Assembly: GCF_030269515.1 (NCBI RefSeq) | Contig: NZ_BSTM01000036.1 | Coordinates: 1-64,000 of the forward strand | DNA: 64,000 nt | Direction of reading: 5' to 3' | From: Actinomadura sp. NBRC 104412 | GTDB lineage: Bacteria; Actinomycetota; Actinomycetes; Streptosporangiales; Streptosporangiaceae | Part shown: in pieces, positions 53,790-61,682 of the stretch | Layout of the letters: every line of letters begins with the position of its first letter | Position numbering within the stretch: position 1 is the stretch's first letter | Notes under the pieces: generated by a model | What the model saw: the letters and a program-made list of their open reading frames with translations, nothing else | What the model was told of the DNA's origin: nothing | Database searches by the model: none | Made by a program: the position numbers and the translations under genes

Positions 53790-55685
53790 ATGGGGCATTA
53801 CAAGAGCAACCTCCGCGACCTGGAGTTCAACCTCTTCGAGGTCTTCGGTCGCCAGGAGCTGCTGGGCACCGGTCCCTACGAGGACCTCGACCTCGACACG
53901 GCCCGCAGCATCCTCGAGGAGGTCAACCGGCTGGCGCACGGCCCGCTCGCCGAGTCGTTCGAGGACGCCGACCGCAACCCGCCGGTGTTCGACCCCGCCA
54001 CCGGCACGGTCACCATGCCCGACAGCTTCAAGAAATCCTTCAAGGCATGGCTGGACGCCGAGTGGTACCGGCTCGACCTGGCCGCCGAGTTCGGCGGCGT
54101 CGGCGCCCCGCGCAGCCTCGCCTGGGCGGTGTCCGAGCAGGTGCTGGGCGCCAACCCGGCCGTCCACATGTTCTCCTCCGGCCCCGGCTTCGCCCAGATC
54201 CTGCACTACATCGGAACCCCCGAGCAGAAGCGTTTCGCCGAGCTCGCGCTGGAGCGGCTGTGGGGCGCCACCATGGTGCTCACCGAGCCGGACGCCGGCT
54301 CCGACGTCGGCGCCGGACGGGCCAAGGCCATCGAGCAGCCCGACGGCACCTGGCACATCGAGGGCGTCAAGCGCTTCATCACCTCTGCCGAGCACGACAT
54401 GGCCGAGAACATCTTCCACCTCGTGCTGGCCCGTCCCGAGGGCGCGGGCCCCGGCACCAAGGGCCTGTCGATGTTCCTGGTGCCCAAGTACCTGGTCGAC
54501 CTGGAGACCGGCGAGCTCGGCGAGCGCAACGGCGTCTACGTCACCAACGTCGAGAAGAAGATGGGGCTCAAGGTCTCCACCACCTGCGAGCTGACCTTCG
54601 GCGAGAAGCACCCCGCCATCGGCTACCTGGTCGGCGGCGTGCACGACGGCATCCGCCAGATGTTCCTGGTCATCGAGTACGCCCGGATGATGGTCGGCAC
54701 CAAGGCCATCGCCACCCTCTCCACCGGGTACCTCAACGCGCTGGAGTACGCCAAGGAACGCGTGCAGGGCGCCGACCTCACCCAGATGACCGACAAGACC
54801 GCGCCGCGCGTCACCATCACCCACCACCCCGATGTCCGGCGCAGCCTGATGACCCAGAAGGCGTACGCCGAAGGCATGCGCGCGCTGGTCATCTACACCG
54901 CGACCTTCCAGGACGCCATCCAGATCGCCGCGCACGAGGGCCGCAAGGACGAGCGGGCCGAGAAGCTCAACGACCTGCTGCTGCCCGTGGTCAAGGGCTT
55001 CGGCTCCGAACGCGCCTACGCGCTGCTCGGCGCGGAGTCGCTGCAGACGCTCGGCGGCTCCGGCTTCCTCCAGGACTACCCGATCGAGCAGTACATCAGG
55101 GACTCCAAGATCGACACCCTGTACGAGGGCACCACCGCGATCCAGGGCATGGACCTGTTCTTCCGCAAGATCCTGCGGGACAACGGCGAGGCGTTCGGTC
55201 ACCTCGCCGCCGAGATCACGGCGTTCGCCGGCGGCGACGCCGGCAACGGGCGGCTCAAGAACGAACGGGACCTGCTCGCCCGCGCGCTGGAGGACGTCCA
55301 GGGCATGATCGGGACGATGACCGGCTGGGCGCTGGGCTCCCTGGAGAACCCCAGGGAGATCTACAAGGTCGGGCTCAACACCACCCGGCTGCTGCTCGCC
55401 CTCGGCGACCTGATCGTCGGCTGGCTGCTGTGCCGCCAGGCCGAGATCGCCCTGACCAAACTGGACGGCGCAGCGCCGACCTCCGGTGGGGACAACCCGC
55501 GCGAAGACAGGCCGACCGCCCTCAGGGCACCCGGCCAGTCGGCCCAGGACCGCGACTTCTACACAGGCAAGGTCGCCGCGGCCCAGTTCTTCTGCGCCAC
55601 CGTGCTGCCCCGCCTCACATCGGAACGCGTCATCCTCGACAACACCACGCTCGATGTCATGGATCTTCCGGAGGCGTCGTTCTAG
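53790..55685 (+). CDS. Acyl-CoA dehydrogenase (FadE5-like)
   Basis: The 631-residue flavoprotein oxidises an acyl-CoA to the trans-2-enoyl-CoA. It resembles mycobacterial FadE5, which takes a broad range of chain lengths. Typical parts are the N-terminal [18 protein letters not shown] extension, [25 protein letters not shown], the FAD region [21 protein letters not shown] and [16 protein letters not shown], the catalytic region [37 protein letters not shown] and a long C-terminal domain (490-631) typical of FadE5-type. The ATG at 53790 has GGAG upstream. It is separate from the ligases but belongs to the same beta-oxidation pathway. Confidence 0.95.
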   Translation: MGHYKSNLRDLEFNLFEVFGRQELLGTGPYEDLDLDTARSILEEVNRLAHGPLAESFEDADRNPPVFDPATGTVTMPDSFKKSFKAWLDAEWYRLDLAAEFGGVGAPRSLAWAVSEQVLGANPAVHMFSSGPGFAQILHYIGTPEQKRFAELALERLWGATMVLTEPDAGSDVGAGRAKAIEQPDGTWHIEGVKRFITSAEHDMAENIFHLVLARPEGAGPGTKGLSMFLVPKYLVDLETGELGERNGVYVTNVEKKMGLKVSTTCELTFGEKHPAIGYLVGGVHDGIRQMFLVIEYARMMVGTKAIATLSTGYLNALEYAKERVQGADLTQMTDKTAPRVTITHHPDVRRSLMTQKAYAEGMRALVIYTATFQDAIQIAAHEGRKDERAEKLNDLLLPVVKGFGSERAYALLGAESLQTLGGSGFLQDYPIEQYIRDSKIDTLYEGTTAIQGMDLFFRKILRDNGEAFGHLAAEITAFAGGDAGNGRLKNERDLLARALEDVQGMIGTMTGWALGSLENPREIYKVGLNTTRLLLALGDLIVGWLLCRQAEIALTKLDGAAPTSGGDNPREDRPTALRAPGQSAQDRDFYTGKVAAAQFFCATVLPRLTSERVILDNTTLDVMDLPEASF

Positions 55686-55727
55686 TCGTTACCGAACGCG
55701 CCTCCACGGCGGGGGTGGGAGAGTCCT

Positions 55728-57221
55728 ATGCTCGCGTCCATGTTCGCGTCCGGGCCGCCACGCAGACTCCTCGCCCCCGCTGTCTCCCTGGCCTGCCTGC
55801 TGACCGCCGCCGGGTGCGCTGACAGCGGTTCCCCCCAGTCCGTCGATCCGCCCATCTCGCGCCAGGGACCCGCACAGCCCACCGCCCGGCCCGCCGGGCA
55901 GTTCACCAAGGAGGGCTGGTTCGGGACGGCGGACGGCCTGCACGCCCGCCTGGAGATCAGGTCGGTCGAACGGCAGAGCGCCAAGACGGTGCTCAGCTAC
56001 ACCGTCACCTCGCTCGACAACGCCACCAAGTCCATCCCGTTCACGCTGGCGCTCCTCGACCCGATCGGACGCAAGCTCTACCGTCCCCTCGGGACCCAGC
56101 CCGGCGCGACACCCCAGAACATCCAGTTCGCCCCCGGAACGTCCCGCGACCTGACCGCCGAGTTCCCGCCGGTGCCCGCCACCGTCCAGCGGATCACCGT
56201 CCTGAGCCTCGGCACCGCGGGCGAGTACACCGGCATCCCCGTGACCGGCAGAGGCGACTCACCGTCGCCCACCACCTCCTCCACCCCGGCGCAGCCCACC
56301 AACCCGCTGGACCTGTACGACATCACCGAGGGTGCCGTGAAGGACGTCGCGGCCAGCGGCAACGACGTGAAGGTGAACCTGCGCGCCGACGTGCTGTTCG
56401 AGTCGGGCTCCGCGGAGCTCACCGAACGCGCCAAGCAGGTGCTCGACCAGGCCGCCCAGGAGATCCGCGCCCAGGGCGACCCGTCCCGCGGCCCGATCAC
56501 CATCAACGGCCACACCGACAGCCAGGGCTCCGACGCCGACAACCTCACCCTCTCCAAGGAACGCGCCGAGACCGTCCGTGAGGAACTGGAGAAGCGGCTC
56601 GGCGCCACCTACCGGTACACGTCCCAAGGCAAGGGCGAGACCGAGCTGATCGCCAAGGAGGGCGGCTCGGACGACGCCCAGGCCCGCGCCCGCAACCGCC
56701 GCGTCGAGATCTCCTACATCGTGCGGCAGCAGGCCCCGGGCGCCACCACCGCCTCCGGACGCGGCACCACAGCCGCCCCCGCCGCGTTCCGCACGTCCGA
56801 CGGCAGAACGGTCGCCAGCCGCTACGCGACCTTCGGCGAGGAGAAGAACAAGCGCCGCCTGGACGTCAAACCGTTCTACCGGGACGGCGCCTACCTCGTC
56901 GCGGTGTTCGAGGTGGTCAACGAAGGGCCGGGCACCATCCCCCCGGACGCGGTCTACCCCCACAAGGACTACCTGGGCGGCGCGTTCACCTCGTTCTCCG
57001 TGAGCGTCCCCGGCAGCACCGACGTGTACCGCGCGGTCCGCGTCGGCCCGCCCGCCGCCAACAGCGCCACCTACGTCGACCCGGGCCGGGCCACCTTCCG
57101 CACCGCGGCCAACGAGCCCATCCGCGGCTTCGTCTACATCCCGGCCCCGCCCGGCGACCCCTCCACCGTCGTCTTCGACGCCGGCCCCTTCGGCAAGGTC
57201 GACAACGTCCCGGTGTCCTGA
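55728..57221 (+). CDS. OmpA-domain lipoprotein
   Basis: The 497-residue protein has a lipoprotein-type signal (LAPAVSLACLLTAAGC, with Cys30) followed by an unknown N-terminal domain (50-180), an OmpA-like peptidoglycan-binding domain (about 215-330: VLFESGSAELTERAKQVLDQAA, INGHTDSQGSDADNLTLSKERAETV and RARNRRVEISYIV), and a second, unknown domain (340-497) similar in style to the first. The lipobox has Ala at -3, slightly unusual. It is 42 bp after fadE in the same direction and may be co-transcribed by read-through. It probably links the membrane or cell wall to peptidoglycan. Confidence 0.85.
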   Translation: MLASMFASGPPRRLLAPAVSLACLLTAAGCADSGSPQSVDPPISRQGPAQPTARPAGQFTKEGWFGTADGLHARLEIRSVERQSAKTVLSYTVTSLDNATKSIPFTLALLDPIGRKLYRPLGTQPGATPQNIQFAPGTSRDLTAEFPPVPATVQRITVLSLGTAGEYTGIPVTGRGDSPSPTTSSTPAQPTNPLDLYDITEGAVKDVAASGNDVKVNLRADVLFESGSAELTERAKQVLDQAAQEIRAQGDPSRGPITINGHTDSQGSDADNLTLSKERAETVREELEKRLGATYRYTSQGKGETELIAKEGGSDDAQARARNRRVEISYIVRQQAPGATTASGRGTTAAPAAFRTSDGRTVASRYATFGEEKNKRRLDVKPFYRDGAYLVAVFEVVNEGPGTIPPDAVYPHKDYLGGAFTSFSVSVPGSTDVYRAVRVGPPAANSATYVDPGRATFRTAANEPIRGFVYIPAPPGDPSTVVFDAGPFGKVDNVPVS

Positions 57222-57290
57222 CACGTGTGGCGACCGATCGCATTGGATAGTTAAAGGGCACGGCTCCGAAACGTCTGGCGGAGGTCATCG

Positions 57291-57557
57291 ATGGGTGTCG
57301 GCGTCAGCATCTTCACGATCACCCTTGGGCTGATCCTCAAGTTCGCCATCGCCGAGGACGCGATGACCGACCCGGTGGACATCCACGTGATCGGCGTCAT
57401 CCTCATCATCGTCGGCGGCGCCTCGTTCGCGCTCCAGCTCCTGCTGATGATGCGCATGCAACGCAGATCCCCCGAACCAGGCGGCCGCCTCCTACGCAAC
57501 CGCTACCCCGACCCCGACAACGACCGCGGCACCCCGGACAACCACCCACCGGCCTAG
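57291..57557 (+). CDS. DUF6458 family membrane protein
   Basis: The 88-residue protein has two transmembrane helices (VSIFTITLGLILKFAIAE, IHVIGVILIIVGGASFALQLLLMM) and a Pro/Arg/Asp-rich tail. It matches the DUF6458 family of small actinobacterial membrane proteins. The function is unknown. The ATG at 57291 is preceded by GGAGG. It is convergent with the OLD-family gene, 21 bp away. Confidence 0.88.
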   Translation: MGVGVSIFTITLGLILKFAIAEDAMTDPVDIHVIGVILIIVGGASFALQLLLMMRMQRRSPEPGGRLLRNRYPDPDNDRGTPDNHPPA

Positions 57558-57578
57558 CCCCTGCGAACGCCCCACCGG

Positions 57579-59405
57579 TCACGTTGGCTGGGGTGGCCAT
57601 TGGGGTGATGGGCAGGTGCAGGCGGAACGAGGCAGGTCGGCGACCTCCTGCGACAGGTTCAGTGTCGGCAGGGCGGGGCGCTGTTCGATGAGAGCGCCGG
57701 CGAATTCCTCCGTGGCGCGGTGGGGCGCCACGTCCCTTCCGTCGAACAGGTCCGTCAGCAGGGCCAGGAGCGCGTCGACCCGGCCAGGCAGCGGCGAGCC
57801 GGGGTCGGCGTAGGCGACGGTAAGCGCGGCCCCGATGTTGGCGGACTTCCAAGGCCCTTCCTTCTCCTCGGTGATGTCGAGCCAGCGCTCGATCGTCCCG
57901 GTGAGCCGGATCGCGCCCACCAGAGCCGAGCCCGCGTCGTGCGCCGCCGCCGCCAGCACCTGCAGAGCGGCGCGATCGCGGCAGCTCTTCACCTTGAACG
58001 ATTGGGCGTTCGTCGCCATCGCCGCGTCCTCGTTCCACAACACGACGTGCGGGATGCCGAACAGCGACAGCGTGCTGGACGCGCGGTGCAGTTCGTACTT
58101 GCCGAACGCGTCCAGCACCCCGACGTTGGGACCGAGCCCGGCCAGGTGCCCCTGCCGGGCCAGCCAATCGAAGAACAGGACGTCACTCGGGCCCTCCACC
58201 ACGATCACCTGGTCGGCGAAGAACGCCGCCGCGCGGCGGGCGTCCAGGTCGTACAGGACGCGATGGCGCTCCTCGTCGGCATTGGTGATCCGCGCTTTCG
58301 TGAAGCAGTCCATGGACGCTCTCGCGTAGGTCGACCGGAGGTGGATGGCGTTCAGCGCGGCGTCCACCCGCTCGGGCGCGGGCGACACCGCGTCGATCCG
58401 GTGGACGGGACGCTGCACCCGCACGATCGCCTCGGGCGGGGTCTCCGCGGCGGCCAGCATGGTGGGGTCATGCGTCGTGATCGTCACGGCGGAATTGCCG
58501 GACTCGACCAGTTTGCGCAGGTCATGAGCCAGCCGGGTGACCTGCGCCGGATGCAGGAACGCCTCGGGCTCCTCGAACAGGATCCACCTGAAAGCGTTCC
58601 TCTCCGCCTTCGCCCGCAGCTTCGCGGCCGCCTGGATCAGCGCCGCGATCAGGGCGCGCTGCACACCCGACCCCTGCGACTCCAGCGGACGCCGCGTCCC
58701 GCCCTGCTGGACGTTCAGCGTGATGAGATGCCTCATGATCAACTCGTCGGACAGGTCACCGACGTTCACCCGCACCGACAGGCCCCACGCCTTGAGCGCG
58801 TCGTCCAGGTCGCTCTCCAGCTCGGTGATCGGACCCTTCGCCAGCGCCGTCTCCAGGGCGGCGAGGCTTCCCCGCAGGCCCATGAGCAGGCCGTCGATCA
58901 GTTGCTCGGAGAAGGCCAGCAGCATGACGTCCCGCAACGGCGTCGGCCCGGACGCCGAGGTCTGCTCGCCCATCGGCGAGATCGTCGGTATGTAGACGCA
59001 CTGGCCGAGTTTCGCCGCCGTCGTCCAGCCGGTGTGCTCCGGTTCGCCGGCGTCGCCGTCTCGCGGGATCCGGTAGTAGGCCCCGGCCTTTCCACCGGCA
59101 CCGTCCGTCAGATACCGGCGGATGCGGCCGACCCCGCCCTCGACCGGCCCGCCGAAGACATCGTCAGCCTCGTCCGGGCTGACCTCGTAGTCGATCTCGA
59201 CCCAGGACTCGCCATCGGTTTCCTCGTCCCAGGGACGGTCCCGCTCGGGGTCCCAGTCCAGCGCGCCGTAGAACAGGCGGACGGCGTCGAGAAGGGTGGT
59301 CTTGCCCGCGTTGTTGGGTCCGATGAGCGCGCTCATGGGACGCAGGTGCATCTCCACGTCCAGGGCACCACGGACGTTGCGCACGGCGACGCGTCGGGGG
59401 CGCAT
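57579..59405 (-). CDS. OLD-family ATPase/TOPRIM endonuclease (GajA-like)
   Basis: The 608-residue protein joins an ABC-type ATPase to a TOPRIM nuclease. Walker A GPNNAGKT is at residues 29-36, the signature SQGSGVQ at 243-249, Walker B WILFEEPEAFLHP at 274-286 and the H-loop TTHDPTML at 310-317. TOPRIM residues follow at about 399-460: VVEGPSD (Glu404, Asp408), LDAFGKY and LWNEDAA. The fold is that of GajA of the Gabija anti-phage system, an endonuclease held off by nucleotides. It lies 44 bp downstream of a UvrD-type helicase, GajB's partner class. The C-terminal 150 residues are a helical domain. Confidence 0.85.
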   Translation of the reverse strand: MRPRRVAVRNVRGALDVEMHLRPMSALIGPNNAGKTTLLDAVRLFYGALDWDPERDRPWDEETDGESWVEIDYEVSPDEADDVFGGPVEGGVGRIRRYLTDGAGGKAGAYYRIPRDGDAGEPEHTGWTTAAKLGQCVYIPTISPMGEQTSASGPTPLRDVMLLAFSEQLIDGLLMGLRGSLAALETALAKGPITELESDLDDALKAWGLSVRVNVGDLSDELIMRHLITLNVQQGGTRRPLESQGSGVQRALIAALIQAAAKLRAKAERNAFRWILFEEPEAFLHPAQVTRLAHDLRKLVESGNSAVTITTHDPTMLAAAETPPEAIVRVQRPVHRIDAVSPAPERVDAALNAIHLRSTYARASMDCFTKARITNADEERHRVLYDLDARRAAAFFADQVIVVEGPSDVLFFDWLARQGHLAGLGPNVGVLDAFGKYELHRASSTLSLFGIPHVVLWNEDAAMATNAQSFKVKSCRDRAALQVLAAAAHDAGSALVGAIRLTGTIERWLDITEEKEGPWKSANIGAALTVAYADPGSPLPGRVDALLALLTDLFDGRDVAPHRATEEFAGALIEQRPALPTLNLSQEVADLPRSACTCPSPQWPPQPT

Positions 59406-59449
59406 GGGGAAGATTCCTCCCTATCGACGTGGTCAGCGAGGCGGACGTG

Positions 59450-61558
59450 TCATCTGGGTAGGAAGGGGCTCGCCGCTCCGGAATGGGACACATACAGCCG
59501 GTCGCGGGCGCGGGTGCAGGCGACGTAGAGCACGCACCGCTCGCGCTGCATGCTCTCCCGGTGGGCGGCCTTGTCCACATCGGCGGGCACGATCGCACGG
59601 GGGTGCGGGACGAGCCCCTCCTGGACGCCGACGACCGCGACGCACTGGAACTCCAGCCCCTTGAGGCTGTGCATCGACCCCGCGCGGACGTGCGCCCCCG
59701 CGCCGGTCGGTTTCTCGGTCTTGATCCCCAGCGCGCCGAGCCGATCCCGAATCTCCTTCACCAGGTCGTTGGTGCGGGCGGCCACCGCGATAGCTCCCGG
59801 CTCGACGCCGTCGCTCAGCCACGACCGGACCTGGGAAACGGCCGCCTCGCGCTCCTCGTCCCAGCTCCGGAACCGCCGGACGATCGGGCGCCGCCCGTGC
59901 ATCGGCGACTCGTACCCCTCAAGGCTGTTGTCCCAGCCGTCGAGTTCCTTCTCCGGGGTCAGCCCCAGCACCCGGACCGCCCAGTTCAGGATCTCCTGGG
60001 TGGTCCGGTAGCTGACGGTCAGCCGCTGTGTCCGGCCGCCGGCGATGCGCACGCCGGTGTCGCGCATCGACACCCGGTGCTGCCAGATCCGCTGGTGCGG
60101 ATCGCCCGCGATGAACAGGTCGTCCGCGCCCTCCGGGACGGCCGCGCGCACCAGCCGCCACTGCGCCGGATGCAGGTCCTGCGCTTCGTCCACGATGATG
60201 TGCCGGTACGGGGGCACGGCGCCCGCCCGCAGGATCCGCGCCGCCTCGTCGGCGACTTGCAGGTAAGACCACATGTCGCGGGCCTGTAGCCGCTCGCGCA
60301 GCCGCTCGATCGCGTCCCAGACCGCGCGGCGCCTCGACTGCGGCAGTGGCGCGCCCCGGCCCCTGCGGTCGGCCTTCGCGTAGTACGCGAAGTCGGTGAT
60401 GTCCTGTGCCAGCAACACGTGCTCCCACTCGTCCACCAGGAACTTGCCGGGATGGTCCGGGTGCAGCCCATCGGCCATCGCGTGAAGCTCATGCGGGGCT
60501 TCGACCACATTGACGCTGCGGCCGAGGTGATCGTGAAGGACGCGGGACGCGACCTGCGCGAGGGTGAGCACCTCGATCCGGCCGCGCTCGGCCGGGTCTT
60601 CGATGAGCTGGCCGAGCTGCCGAGCCAGCTCCGTGGCCAGCGGCCTGCTGAACGTGGTCATAAGGATCGGCGGGCCGTCGCCGCGCCAGTCGCCGTACCG
60701 GCGGGCGAGGTGCGCGGCTCGGTGCAGCGCGGTGACGGTCTTGCCGGTGCCCGCGCCGCCCGTCACCATCATCGATCCCGGATAGCTGTCGCGGTAGGCG
60801 ATCCGCCGCTGCGCCGGGTGCAGGAAGATCCGCCACAGCGCGAACGGCGGCCGCAGGATCTTGGCCAGCTCGTCCGGCCCGTCCACCAGCGTCACCTGGG
60901 CGGGCGTGCGCTCGATGGCGGCGGCGAGATCGTCCGGCTGGACCTCCTCCGGACGTGCCTCGTCCACCAGGCTCTTGCTGATCTCGGCCCACGCCTGCTC
61001 GGGCGACATCCCGGACGCCAGCGCCACCAGGGCGTCGTACTGCAATTCAGGGAGAAGAATCTGCAGCGCGTTCAGATGCGCCTCGCGCTTAAGCAACCGG
61101 ACGAGCGGCAGCACCTGGTCGTCGATCCCGAGGGCACGCAGCTCGCCGTCCTTCACATGGTCGAACAACCCCGGGCTGGGAACGAGGTCGGCGGCCGTGC
61201 GCAGGGTCTCCCCCATGCTGCGCATGCCCGTCTCGTCCCGGACCTCCAGGACGCCGAGGACCTGGTTGACGGTGAGCCGCCGGCTGGTCGCGTAGGCGAT
61301 CGCGTCGTCGTGCGGCAGCACCCGCAGCAGGCAGTACACGTCACCCGACTCGGGGGCGAGAACGACGCCCCGCCAGAACCGGTCGATGCGGATCGTGCGG
61401 ATGCGCGGATCGGCGGCGGACTGGAGTTTCTCCAGGTGCAGGCCCGCGTGGGTATGCTCGGCGAACTTCTCGATCGTCCGCTGCACGGCACGCCGCACCG
61501 GCTTCTCCAGGGTGGCGTACTCGGAGAGAAAGTCCTTCGAGATCGCCAGTTGCGGCAC
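59450..61558 (-). CDS. UvrD-type helicase with N-terminal RelE/ParE-like domain
   Basis: The 702-residue protein begins with a domain of about 105 residues that looks like a RelE/ParE toxin fold: ISKDFLSEYATLEKPVRRAV, HAGLHLEKLQSAADPRIRTIRIDRFWRGVVLAP, and DVYCLLRVLPHDDAIAYATSRR. The rest is a superfamily 1 helicase: Walker A GGAGTGKT (267-274), IIVDEAQDLHPAQW (454-467), GDPHQRIW, SYRTTQEI, SMHSLKGLEFQCVAVVG and LYVACTRARDRLYV. It is the upstream gene of the pair with the OLD nuclease. GajB proteins normally lack the N-terminal domain, so this may be a Gabija variant. Confidence 0.88.
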   Translation of the reverse strand: MPQLAISKDFLSEYATLEKPVRRAVQRTIEKFAEHTHAGLHLEKLQSAADPRIRTIRIDRFWRGVVLAPESGDVYCLLRVLPHDDAIAYATSRRLTVNQVLGVLEVRDETGMRSMGETLRTAADLVPSPGLFDHVKDGELRALGIDDQVLPLVRLLKREAHLNALQILLPELQYDALVALASGMSPEQAWAEISKSLVDEARPEEVQPDDLAAAIERTPAQVTLVDGPDELAKILRPPFALWRIFLHPAQRRIAYRDSYPGSMMVTGGAGTGKTVTALHRAAHLARRYGDWRGDGPPILMTTFSRPLATELARQLGQLIEDPAERGRIEVLTLAQVASRVLHDHLGRSVNVVEAPHELHAMADGLHPDHPGKFLVDEWEHVLLAQDITDFAYYAKADRRGRGAPLPQSRRRAVWDAIERLRERLQARDMWSYLQVADEAARILRAGAVPPYRHIIVDEAQDLHPAQWRLVRAAVPEGADDLFIAGDPHQRIWQHRVSMRDTGVRIAGGRTQRLTVSYRTTQEILNWAVRVLGLTPEKELDGWDNSLEGYESPMHGRRPIVRRFRSWDEEREAAVSQVRSWLSDGVEPGAIAVAARTNDLVKEIRDRLGALGIKTEKPTGAGAHVRAGSMHSLKGLEFQCVAVVGVQEGLVPHPRAIVPADVDKAAHRESMQRERCVLYVACTRARDRLYVSHSGAASPFLPR

Positions 61559-61610
61559 CGGGGGGCTCCTCTTGGCGGCATCGGGACGTGTGGAATTCTC
61601 ATGTTAGGAC

Positions 61611-61621
61611 TCCTGTCAGGA
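61611..61621. promoter_or_regulatory. Palindrome in divergent helicase/hsdM promoter
   Basis: TCCTGTCAGGA is a perfect odd palindrome in the 124-bp gap between the divergent genes, with GATAAT (61632-61637) just beyond it as a possible -10 for hsdM. Evidence is positional only. Confidence 0.35.
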
Positions 61622-61682
61622 ACCGCGTGGCGATAATGGTCAGCGATCTCGGAGCCGTACGTCGAAGTGGGGGAGCGCGCCC

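Noticed and set aside
57579-61558. Canonical Gabija system
   Set aside because: The nuclease is GajA-like, but the helicase is longer, carries a RelE/ParE-like domain and lies upstream of the nuclease, so I list it as a variant rather than Gabija proper.
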